DNA from: a virus
DNA: 50,929 nucleotides
IMG/VR virus record: IMGVR_UViG_3300009103_000676
Coordinates: 1-50,929 of that record
Direction: 5' to 3' (one strand)
The translations under genes and the position numbers were made by a program. Below are positions 1 through 7,570 of the stretch, one piece after another (positions within the stretch are counted from its first letter, which is position 1; every line of letters starts with the position of its first letter). Below the pieces are notes generated by a model, which saw only the letters and a list, made by a program, of their open reading frames with translations, was not told the DNA's origin and did no database searches.

Positions 1-2015
1 ATAAATTTACCACCATCCATTTTAGTTATCTGTACAGAAAACGCTTCGTTTTGATTCATTAATGAATAGTAACCTGTTTGATTACCATACATCTTTTTAA
101 ATGTAGCAGGTTCTTTTTTCGCAATTAAGTCCATTACATATTCTCTTGGAGAAGTATCACTAGCTTTTAAATGCTTTTTCAACTCAGCATATTTTTTAGC
201 TTTTAATAAGTCAACAGACTTTTGGAACATCTGTTTATCCATACCACCTTTTGCTACTTTCTTTTGTAATTCAACAGCAGCATTTTCTTCTAATTCGTTT
301 TCTTCTTTAGGTACACAATTTGGTACTTCTTTACCATCTTTCTTTTTCATACCTATCATTTCATAATCTTTCCAACAAGGGTCTTTCTTGTCTTCTCCAA
401 CATCTTTTATTAAAAGTGTTTTAATACCTGCGTCAGATTTTAATCCAACTTCATCTTTGTATCTTCGTATTGCTTCTTTTTCATTTTTGCCTTCAACTTC
501 CCAAGTCTTTTTACTAGGGTGTGAAACTCTATAAACTTGTACACTTTCTTTAACTTCGTCTTTTTCTTTATCTGCTTTATCTTTTAAAAGTTTATGTGCT
601 AAACCAACCGTTAAAGGTACTTCACCTGTCTCTTTGTTAGGCATTGGTTTAACTGCTTTGTTCTTTTCGTTTTCTAATTTTGTTCTTAACTGATTAATTT
701 GACCTTGAGCAGCGATTAATTGTTTTTCTAAAGTGTCTGTATCTTTTTCTTTTGCAAGTTTAATTTTATCAACATCTTTTTCTTTAGTTTCTGTTGATGT
801 TTTATCTTTCATAGCTTCAATAGATTTTTTAGGTTCTTCTTTCTCCTCAACTACACCAGTTTTACCTGTTCTTAATTTAGCATCCAAAGGTGGATTGTAT
901 CTTCCCATTTTATCTATAGTGAAACCTTTTTTTCTTAACTTCTGTGCTTTGTTTTGAATATCTGATAAACTATCTCCACCTTCAAATCCATAATGTTTTC
1001 CATACTGACTATATGAAATCATATATGGTTGGATTTTTTCTTCTATTGGAGTTCTTTCGCCTGAAGTTTCTACTCCTGCAATGTTCCAAGCACTATCGTC
1101 CTGTTCTTTTGTTAGTACTCTTACATCATCGCCATACTTAGCAACAACTTGTTTGTGGATACTTTCTACATCTTTCGCACTATCAATTCTAACTTCTGAA
1201 CCATCTGCGTTAGCTTCTCCACCACCAGTTTTACCTTTAAACATATTAGCAATAGCTTTTGCTTGACTAGAATTCTTTGCCATATATTCTATGTACTCAG
1301 CATACTCTACAAACAACCACTCTTTGTTTTCAGTTTTTAAATGAGACCTAGTTGCCAATTGCATATCTAAAATCTTTTTCATATTACCTGATAGTTCAAT
1401 ACCATCTGGAATATCTTTTACTTTTAATCCGTGTTGTTTCGCCAAAGAAACCATATTATCTTTTTCTTTTTTATTAGCGAAACCTCTAATAGTTCCTTTA
1501 CCTTCTTCTACTTGTACAGCAGCATTAGCATTTTTTTCTTTAGTTGATTCTGTTAATTGTTCCCAAGTTTGTTCTTTAAAGGAAGATAATCTAACTCCTT
1601 TAGGTACTTGTATACCTTTCTTAATCATACGACTTAATGCCATAGTAGAAAGGAATGGAATATCTGCTTTGTATAATTTTGGTAGTTGTGAATTTGTTAT
1701 CTTGTCAAAGATATTTCTTAATTGGTTTGCTCTCGCAAGTGAAATCTTAGCACCTTTTAAACTAGCGTAATCTTGTTTAAGTTTAGCAATTTGTCCATCT
1801 GAAAATTCCCACAACATTGCTTCAGCAATGTCTTCTTCTCCAAGTATAGTTTTAACCGTTGAGAGAGGTAGTTTCATTTTCTTTGCTATTTCGCTTGCTG
1901 ATTTACCGTCAGCGAACATAGTAGCGATAGTTTTCATCTTGCCTTCGTCCAATGTTATATCATTAGCCCAGACTTCTTCCATTGCCTCTCGCATTGATTT
2001 TGTATATCTTGTCAT
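1..2015 (-). CDS. Large hypothetical phage protein, C-terminus outside window
   Basis: An uninterrupted reading frame of 671 codons starts at the ATG at 2015 and is still open at base 1, so the C-terminal part lies beyond the window. I checked the forward-strand triplets in this frame and found no stop. A GGGGA ribosome site lies just upstream, inside the end of the preceding gene. The N-terminus (MTRYTKSMREAMEEVW) is followed at about residues 25-50 by a helix-turn-helix-like stretch (GKSASEIAKKMKLPLSTVK). The middle is Lys/Glu-rich and probably coiled coil. Near residue 550 is a CWKDYEMIGMKKKDGKEVPNC block of a kind I recall from large marine T4-like phage proteins. It is the last gene seen in the left late block. 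I do not recognise a catalytic domain. A virion or packaged role is only inferred from the neighbours. Confidence 0.85.
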   Translation of the reverse strand, partial: MTRYTKSMREAMEEVWANDITLDEGKMKTIATMFADGKSASEIAKKMKLPLSTVKTILGEEDIAEAMLWEFSDGQIAKLKQDYASLKGAKISLARANQLRNIFDKITNSQLPKLYKADIPFLSTMALSRMIKKGIQVPKGVRLSSFKEQTWEQLTESTKEKNANAAVQVEEGKGTIRGFANKKEKDNMVSLAKQHGLKVKDIPDGIELSGNMKKILDMQLATRSHLKTENKEWLFVEYAEYIEYMAKNSSQAKAIANMFKGKTGGGEANADGSEVRIDSAKDVESIHKQVVAKYGDDVRVLTKEQDDSAWNIAGVETSGERTPIEEKIQPYMISYSQYGKHYGFEGGDSLSDIQNKAQKLRKKGFTIDKMGRYNPPLDAKLRTGKTGVVEEKEEPKKSIEAMKDKTSTETKEKDVDKIKLAKEKDTDTLEKQLIAAQGQINQLRTKLENEKNKAVKPMPNKETGEVPLTVGLAHKLLKDKADKEKDEVKESVQVYRVSHPSKKTWEVEGKNEKEAIRRYKDEVGLKSDAGIKTLLIKDVGEDKKDPCWKDYEMIGMKKKDGKEVPNCVPKEENELEENAAVELQKKVAKGGMDKQMFQKSVDLLKAKKYAELKKHLKASDTSPREYVMDLIAKKEPATFKKMYGNQTGYYSLMNQNEAFSVQITKMDGGKF

Positions 2016-2020
2016 ATTAT

Positions 2021-4159
2021 TTAATCCCCTTGCGAATTATTAAATTGTTTGAAAGATTGAACCTTTAAGCGTTCTTCCATCTTATTCGTTGCTTCTTCTA
2101 GTTCTTTCTCCCAATCTTCTCCGTATCTTGTCTTATATTTATCAATAGTCTCACTTGAAGCAGCCCAATTCTTTATGTCTTCTTTGTCTATTTTTTCTGC
2201 CGATTGTTCTGCTCTCGTCTTACTATCTACTGGTTTCTCACTTGGCGTCTCTCCAGGTGTAATTTCTTTAGTATGATTAGCGTAATCTTTGCCTATTTCA
2301 TACGATTCTTCTCGTTTTTTTATATCTTCATATGTCTTCTGTTTATTCATTTTGACTTCCGTTTCCGATACTGCTTCAAAACCATAATCAACATCTAGGT
2401 TGTGTTCGTGTAGTTTAACTTCATCTACATTACTAACTGGTAGACAATTCCATATCCAACATTTGTGTAAGTTAGATTCTTTATCTTCTAGTACAATATA
2501 GTTTGTACTTCTACGGATTACTTTACCTGTTACCTCTTGTATGGTATCATTTACAATATCATTTGTGTTAAATAATTGTTCACGGATATACAAGTCTCTA
2601 ATTTGCCATTGAGTAAATCTTTCTACGATTACTTTTTTCTTTGCTGTAGGATTAATATCAGCACTTGGAGCGTATGTTCCAAGTCCTGCACCTGTTGTAT
2701 TTTCTAGGTTCATTCCTTTTCTTACTAATTTAAATAGTCCATCTTTATCTCTATATGATACAGGTAGACCTCTTTTAAAACTTTGTAAATCGTTTTTGCT
2801 AGCGGCGTCTCGCATTTTACTTGCTGACATTCCCATAGCTCCTTCAGCGTCTGGATCTCTTTCACCAGCACTTACTACATTAATTTTATCAAACTTGTAA
2901 TTAGTTCCTCTTGCTTTTACTCCGTTATATTTTTTTAGAAGAGTATCAAATTCTCTTACTCGGTCACTTCCTACGACCATAGTTATTTGATTTGCTTTTC
3001 CATTTAGATTATTTAAAACTTCCATTGCTGTTCTAGCACCTGGGATTTGTTTTATCTTTGATGAGTGTCTAGGAAACATCTGTTTCATTATTCTCAACTT
3101 GTCAGTAATCTTTAATGGGTTTTTCTTTGCGTCTGTTGTTTTAGTAGGTATGATTAAGTAATCATTAGCACTAACACTTGCCACTTTATTAATAAGTTTT
3201 TCGTGTCCTATTGTAGGTGGATTAAATCTACCAAATGTAAATGCTATATGTTTTTTAGGTGAACCTACTGCTTCTTTAAGACTATCAATTTCGGCGTCTG
3301 TAACCTTGCCGTCATCTAAAATCTTTTTACATTTCTTATAAAATTTTAAGTAGTGATATTTTTCTAACATCTTATAGATTACATTTTTAGGTAATCTATT
3401 TTTAATACCATACTTTCTAATTTCATCTGGCGACATATCTTTATCAAACGCTGCTCTTCTATCTGCGTCAACATCATCGCCTATTTTTATTATGTCCTTT
3501 ATACTATCTTCTATCTCTTTAAGTTTCTTTTCTATTTTACTTTGTAAGTTTTCTATATCGTTAGGACCTAATTCTTTTAATTCGTCATAGTCAATTATAT
3601 CTCTTTTTAATTCTCCTTTGACTACATCTAATTCTTGTACTTTTCTATTGAAGTCTTTGATATAATCATTTACATTGAAAACAAAATCTGCTGGTCTCTT
3701 TATAAATTTATTTTTTCTTATATCAAAACTTGCGTCTGCCTTTTCTTGTTGGTCATCATATATTTTTGGATCCGCTATCATAAAATAGTTAATCGGATGC
3801 TTCGTACCTGGTATTAATTTACCTTGTACATTTTTTGGATTAGATGAAGATATAAACTTCATAACTAATCTTTCTCTTTCTGCTGGTCTATCTTTATCTT
3901 CAGGTATATCAAACAATACATTGATGTCCAAGTCTGCGTCATCACGGTATCTCTTTGTTAAGATAGAACCAATTAATCCTATTTTAATTACAGGATATTC
4001 TTTTGCAAAAACTTTTATTTGGTCTTCTATTTGTTTAACAACACTTGGTTTAAGTTTTGGATTCTTTGTATCAGCGTCATCAAATACACCAGGAGCATAT
4101 GTTCGTCTTGGTATATCTATGATACTTTCTTTTATAAAATTTTTAAATCTACTTAACAT
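2021..4159 (-). CDS. Fused polymerase-beta-type nucleotidyltransferase and NMNAT-like nucleotidyltransferase
   Basis: This 712-residue multidomain enzyme has two recognisable regions. Residues 58-85 carry GS(64-65) followed by DADLD (74-78), the GS...DxD metal-binding signature of polymerase-beta-type nucleotidyltransferases. Residues 303-460 look like a cytidylyltransferase/NMNAT Rossmann fold, with GRFNPPTIGH at 310-319 (an [H/T]xGH motif), VVGSDR near 396 and SASKMR at 445-450, the position of the ISSTxxR motif. The C-terminal 220 residues are charged and unassigned. The N-terminus MLSRFKNFIKES contains I-K-E at 9-11, matching the T4 gp21 cleavage rule. The gene overlaps the kinase upstream by 11 bases and belongs to the late block. 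NAD synthesis or salvage is a reasonable guess for the second domain. The substrate of the first domain is unknown. Confidence 0.8.
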   Translation of the reverse strand: MLSRFKNFIKESIIDIPRRTYAPGVFDDADTKNPKLKPSVVKQIEDQIKVFAKEYPVIKIGLIGSILTKRYRDDADLDINVLFDIPEDKDRPAERERLVMKFISSSNPKNVQGKLIPGTKHPINYFMIADPKIYDDQQEKADASFDIRKNKFIKRPADFVFNVNDYIKDFNRKVQELDVVKGELKRDIIDYDELKELGPNDIENLQSKIEKKLKEIEDSIKDIIKIGDDVDADRRAAFDKDMSPDEIRKYGIKNRLPKNVIYKMLEKYHYLKFYKKCKKILDDGKVTDAEIDSLKEAVGSPKKHIAFTFGRFNPPTIGHEKLINKVASVSANDYLIIPTKTTDAKKNPLKITDKLRIMKQMFPRHSSKIKQIPGARTAMEVLNNLNGKANQITMVVGSDRVREFDTLLKKYNGVKARGTNYKFDKINVVSAGERDPDAEGAMGMSASKMRDAASKNDLQSFKRGLPVSYRDKDGLFKLVRKGMNLENTTGAGLGTYAPSADINPTAKKKVIVERFTQWQIRDLYIREQLFNTNDIVNDTIQEVTGKVIRRSTNYIVLEDKESNLHKCWIWNCLPVSNVDEVKLHEHNLDVDYGFEAVSETEVKMNKQKTYEDIKKREESYEIGKDYANHTKEITPGETPSEKPVDSKTRAEQSAEKIDKEDIKNWAASSETIDKYKTRYGEDWEKELEEATNKMEERLKVQSFKQFNNSQGD

Positions 4160-4988
4160 TAAGTCCTCGTTGTTTTATAAGATTCATAAATGCTTTTGGG
4201 TCTTGTTGTTTTAATTTAAATAAAAATGGATTTGCACTATAAGGATTTGTCATATCTTTTCTAGCTTTAATATCTTTGTCAAGTTGTTTAATAGCATCCG
4301 CTGTAAGTTTTGCTAATGCTGTTTGTTTTTTAGTATCTAATTGTATTTGCATCCATCTTTTTGCTACTATACTTCTAACAGGTGCTCTTACTAATCCTCT
4401 AACTCTACCCCATAATTTATTTAATATATCTTCATTTGCATTATTATTATCTACTACAATAAAATTACTTCTACCAAAAGAAGTTTGAAATTTTCCAATA
4501 TTATTTTGTACGGTTTGCCAACTCTTTCTAGTAATATCTTCTGGCACTCTTCTAGTTCTAGTTCTATTTCTTTCTAACGCAACTTCTAAACTTGTATTAA
4601 CAAATATCATATAGCAATCATAACCTAACATTTGTAGTAATGATTTCTGTCTACTGATAATACTATAATCTCTTCCTGTTGCGTCAATAACAAGACCTAA
4701 TCTACCTTGAATATATAAATCCATTTGGTCGCCTGTAACCTTTTTTGCTTTTGCTCTTAATGGGTCTCTTAAAGCAGCTTCTTTATCAGGCATTTTTAAA
4801 CTTAATCCTGCCTTTGTTAAATATCTTTCAAATCTTGTATCTGAATTAACTAACTTCAAACCCATACCACCAGTTGACCTGTTGGTTACATAAGTCTTAC
4901 CACTACCAGGTCCACCTGCAAGGAAAAATGCCTTGAATATACCTGGGTCATAAACGCCTTCTTGTATTACTTGTTTAAATAATTTCAT
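4149..4988 (-). CDS. P-loop kinase (zeta-toxin / polynucleotide-kinase-like)
   Basis: The 279-residue protein has a Walker A motif GGPGSGKT at residues 25-32. It is followed by NSD near 49, an IDATGRD segment near 103 and an Arg-rich RNRTRTRRVPEDI stretch that could act as a phosphate-binding lid. This arrangement is typical of small P-loop kinases of the zeta-toxin and polynucleotide-kinase group. No toxin or antitoxin partner is visible. The N-terminus MKLFKQVIQEG carries I-Q-E at 8-10, resembling a gp21-cleaved capsid-targeting leader. The start codon overlaps the stop of the SET gene as ATGA. The neighbours (ligase-like protein, adenylate kinase, nucleotidyltransferase) suggest nucleic-acid end processing or nucleotide metabolism. 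The exact phosphate acceptor cannot be read from the sequence. Confidence 0.75.
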   Translation of the reverse strand: MKLFKQVIQEGVYDPGIFKAFFLAGGPGSGKTYVTNRSTGGMGLKLVNSDTRFERYLTKAGLSLKMPDKEAALRDPLRAKAKKVTGDQMDLYIQGRLGLVIDATGRDYSIISRQKSLLQMLGYDCYMIFVNTSLEVALERNRTRTRRVPEDITRKSWQTVQNNIGKFQTSFGRSNFIVVDNNNANEDILNKLWGRVRGLVRAPVRSIVAKRWMQIQLDTKKQTALAKLTADAIKQLDKDIKARKDMTNPYSANPFLFKLKQQDPKAFMNLIKQRGLNVK

Positions 4989-5272
4989 ACTTTATAAAAA
5001 GTGTACTTTAATGTTAACTCTTCTCCCTTTTTAATATCTCTTAATGTTTGTAGATACCATTTATTATCTACTTCAATCTTTTGACAATTTGGTTTCTCAC
5101 TATGATTAATAAAACCTCCTAATGGAGTTCTATACAATTCTCTTCCAATTTTGATATGACTTATACCTAAATCATCCATCTTGTCAAACTTTTTTGTAGC
5201 AAATAAACCTTGTTCGTGTATTTTGCTATCTTGTATTCTTAATCCATCTGGTAATGGTTTATATTTTTCCAT
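4985..5272 (-). CDS. Minimal SET-domain protein (possible protein lysine methyltransferase)
   Basis: At 95 residues this is shorter than most SET domains but keeps their landmarks in order: a GLFATKKF strand at 22-29, NHSEKPNC at 56-63 (the NHS-x-x-xNC cofactor/knot motif) and KKGEELTLKY at 81-90 with the terminal Tyr. SET proteins transfer a methyl group from S-adenosylmethionine to lysine. The target here is unknown, though a ribosomal, capsid or host DNA-binding protein is plausible. A longer frame would start at a TTG at 5275. I chose the ATG one codon downstream. The gene overlaps the end of adenylate kinase and ends with ATGA at the kinase gene. No post-SET cysteines are present. Confidence 0.72.
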   Translation of the reverse strand: MEKYKPLPDGLRIQDSKIHEQGLFATKKFDKMDDLGISHIKIGRELYRTPLGGFINHSEKPNCQKIEVDNKWYLQTLRDIKKGEELTLKYTFYKV

Positions 5273-5858
5273 CAATCTCTTTCATTATATCTTTAGCTAT
5301 ATCTCCTGCTTCTTTTCCTTCTGCTTTGATAGAAATAAAACCAGGTTTCTTTCTAAAGTGGTCTATCGCTGGACCAGTTTCTTTTTTATAGAGAGCAATC
5401 CTATCTGATATAATCTTTGGTGTATCATCTTTTCTTCCTCTCTTTGATAATCTTCTAATCACTTCTTCTTTTGAAACATCTAGGAATACAACTACATCAT
5501 AACCAATTCCTTCTCGTTCCATATCTCTAACTTGTTGCATATATCTAGGATAGCCATCCATAATATAACCTTTTTTAGCGTCAGGTTCTAATAATGCTTC
5601 CTTAATAAGTTTTAAAACTATTTCGTTTGGTGCAAATTGTCCTTTATCTAATAAGTTTTTAATTTTTTCTGCTTCTGCACCACCTTTATCTATCTCTTTT
5701 CTTAATAGACCACCTGGATAAATATGTTTTATTCCATATCGTCTAATCAAATATTCTGAATAGGTTGACTTACCACTTCCAGGTCCACCCATAATAATAA
5801 TTCTTGTTTGTTTGTCTTCAAGTAATTGTTGTTCGTAAAAATTTCTAAATGTTTTCAT
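5259..5858 (-). CDS. adk: Adenylate kinase-like nucleotide kinase
   Basis: The 199-residue protein follows the adenylate/UMP-CMP kinase plan. It has the P-loop GGPGSGKS (about 25-32), DGYPR (the usual DG[F/Y]PR NMP-binding motif) near 103, and RGRKDDT, the short lid with the conserved Arg and double Asp. The short lid is like eukaryotic AK1 and UMP-CMP kinases rather than the long zinc lid of many bacterial enzymes. It converts NMP to NDP with ATP. The first 14 residues (MKTFRNFYEQQLLE) precede the fold and end in L-L-E, a gp21-type cleavage sequence followed by Asp. The gene sits between a Cys-rich mini-gene and the SET gene. The nucleotide preference (AMP, UMP or CMP) is not determined. Confidence 0.85.
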   Translation of the reverse strand: MKTFRNFYEQQLLEDKQTRIIIMGGPGSGKSTYSEYLIRRYGIKHIYPGGLLRKEIDKGGAEAEKIKNLLDKGQFAPNEIVLKLIKEALLEPDAKKGYIMDGYPRYMQQVRDMEREGIGYDVVVFLDVSKEEVIRRLSKRGRKDDTPKIISDRIALYKKETGPAIDHFRKKPGFISIKAEGKEAGDIAKDIMKEIDGKI

Positions 5859-5993
5859 TTATTCTCCATTAAACTCATCTTCGTTAAAAGGTCGTTTCCC
5901 ACAACTACAATCATCACATACACACACGCCATATTCATCTGCGTGTAGTTCTTCGTTGCAATGACAATCGTGGTGACAATTTTTACACTTCAT
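5859..5993 (-). CDS. 44-residue cysteine-rich peptide, probable zinc knuckle
   Basis: This small frame (ATG at 5993, TAA at 5861-5859) encodes 44 residues with eight cysteines at 3, 6, 10, 12, 24, 26, 29 and 31 and several histidines. The paired CxxC/CxC clusters suggest two metal sites. The middle and end are acidic. Its ATG overlaps the stop of the preceding gene as TAATG, and its stop abuts the adenylate kinase start with no spare sequence, so it fills the gap exactly as a real gene would. The function is unknown. It could be a zinc-binding adaptor for a neighbouring enzyme. Confidence 0.7.
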   Translation of the reverse strand: MKCKNCHHDCHCNEELHADEYGVCVCDDCSCGKRPFNEDEFNGE

Positions 5994-6277
5994 TAACTTT
6001 TAACCTTACTACTTGCTCTCCATTGATAACAACTCCAGTATCTTGCTTTCCATTTAGGTCCTGGATTATCACAATTATGTCTTGCTCTAAATGACGCTCT
6101 TCTGTCTTCGCTATCTCTTTTAATTTCCATATTAGGATCGCCAAAAGTTACCTTAACTACTTTACCTGATCCGTTCTTAACATAAACACCAAACTTTTTT
6201 GAATTGCCTGAAGGCAATCTAAAAGGTTTATTTAATGTCTTTTTTACTTCTGCTGATTTTTCTTCGTATGTTTTCAT
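5993..6277 (-). CDS. Conserved small basic phage protein with FRARH...WSCYQW block
   Basis: The protein has 94 residues. The frame could be extended to a TTG at 6292, but the ATG at 6277 has a good AAAAGGA ribosome site and overlaps the upstream stop as TAATG, so I prefer it. The second half contains VTFGDPNMEIKRD and then RASFRARHNCDNPGPKWKAR followed by YWSCYQW. I recall this block from many marine phage proteins, where it occurs alone or inside larger proteins, but I cannot name a function. Two Cys and one His in that block could bind a metal. The leader MKTYEEKSAE resembles the N-terminal leaders of the neighbouring enzymes. It lies between the ligase-like gene and the Cys-rich peptide. 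Confidence 0.75.
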   Translation of the reverse strand: MKTYEEKSAEVKKTLNKPFRLPSGNSKKFGVYVKNGSGKVVKVTFGDPNMEIKRDSEDRRASFRARHNCDNPGPKWKARYWSCYQWRASSKVKS

Positions 6278-7494
6278 TATCCTTTTACCCAATCTTTAGC
6301 GATAGTAAAGTTTGCTCTACTAAATTCTAATCTATCTACTAACTTAACTACATTACCTATTCTATCAGTAGCAACAAATCCTTCTGGTGCTGTAACCTTA
6401 TAACCACTATTAGTTCTAATAAAATGTCCAACACTTTGTATCTGTGCTAACTTCTGTAATAATATATTCTTACAATTTTGTAATGTTATATAACTTGCTA
6501 TTGCCATATATAATGCTCTACTATTTCTATCTATAAACTTTAAATTTATTTCTTTTGCCTGTTTATATTTTGCTTTACCTTTTTCAGTTTTCTTACTATC
6601 TATTTCTGCGTCTATAAAGTTTTCGTAATAACTTCTAAAATTCTGTTGTAGTACTTTAACACTACCTATTGTACCTCTACTATTTCTTATAATAGAATTG
6701 AAATAACTTTTTAATCTAAACCCTACTGATAATTGGTCTCTACTATCAAACTCATTTAATAATGGAGCAGCTTTTCCTAAACTACCTTCTGCCATTCTTA
6801 ACATTGCATTAAATCTAGCAATCTCACCTTTACTAAAACTAGCACTACCACTAGCGTCTTTATATTGTGCCGATGGTATCCATACTGACCCACTTTTAAC
6901 ACCTCTTACATATCCATAAGACGCACTTAAACTATCCATAGTCTTACCACTATAAGATGTATGAAAAACTATTCCCATTCTTGCTCTTGCAATTTGTCTT
7001 CCCACAGGACTATCAACTGGCATTGCATATGTAATTGTATTAGGAGTAAAAGTAATCATACTTTGTCCATCTATACTTGTAATTTTTTTATCTTCTCCTG
7101 TGAACAAACAATCACCTTGTAGTATTCCTCTAATACCAAGTTTCTTTAGTTCTCTTAAAGCAACTTGTAATTTAGAACCAACACCACCTGGATGATTTCT
7201 TGCTATGTCTGCTGAAGTGTAATTTATTTTAGGAGTTTTATTGAATACAGATTTGGTGCCGACAAAGAATTTGCCATTTTCAGGATTGATTCCACATATA
7301 ATAGCAGGTGCACCATCCCACTTAACGGTTACATTAACTTTCTTGCTAGTGCTAGCAGATAACATCTGTCGCAAAGATTTTAAAAACGCTATAGCGTTTC
7401 TGCCACCTGTGGCACCGTCATTTATTATACTATCTTCTAAATGCTCTAGGTGTGTATTTGTTCCCGAGCTAGAATATCCTTTAAAACTAAACAT
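6277..7494 (-). CDS. Ligase-like nucleotidyltransferase candidate
   Basis: This 405-residue protein belongs to a family I recall from T4-like marine phages without a known function. Residues 58-61 are KWDG in the context VNVTVKWDGAPAI, which looks like motif I (KxDG, the lysine that carries AMP) of ATP-dependent DNA/RNA ligases and capping enzymes. LQGDCLF at 125-131 resembles motif III (LDGEL), and RMGIVFHT near 177 sits where motif IV (EGIVFK) would be, although the Glu is missing. These matches are short, so catalytic ligase activity is an inference. A late-type box lies 67 bases upstream, and the gene heads the block with the P-loop kinase and the nucleotidyltransferase. A template role in virion assembly cannot be excluded. 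Confidence 0.6.
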   Translation of the reverse strand: MFSFKGYSSSGTNTHLEHLEDSIINDGATGGRNAIAFLKSLRQMLSASTSKKVNVTVKWDGAPAIICGINPENGKFFVGTKSVFNKTPKINYTSADIARNHPGGVGSKLQVALRELKKLGIRGILQGDCLFTGEDKKITSIDGQSMITFTPNTITYAMPVDSPVGRQIARARMGIVFHTSYSGKTMDSLSASYGYVRGVKSGSVWIPSAQYKDASGSASFSKGEIARFNAMLRMAEGSLGKAAPLLNEFDSRDQLSVGFRLKSYFNSIIRNSRGTIGSVKVLQQNFRSYYENFIDAEIDSKKTEKGKAKYKQAKEINLKFIDRNSRALYMAIASYITLQNCKNILLQKLAQIQSVGHFIRTNSGYKVTAPEGFVATDRIGNVVKLVDRLEFSRANFTIAKDWVKG

Positions 7495-7561
7495 TTGTTC
7501 CCTTCATTTTATCCATACACAAATAAACTATCCATCTATATACTATTCACTTCGTCTCTTA

Positions 7562-7569
7562 TATTTATA
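7562..7569 (-). promoter_or_regulatory. T4-type late promoter box
   Basis: The minus strand reads TATAAATA, the T4 late -10 consensus recognised by gp55. It lies directly after the stop of the 462-residue gene and 67 bases before the ligase-like gene. Confidence 0.6.
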
Positions 7570-7570
7570 T

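Noticed and set aside
4149-4988. Zeta-type toxin of a toxin-antitoxin pair
   Set aside because: No small antitoxin gene is adjacent. The kinase lies in a late enzyme operon with a packaging-type leader.
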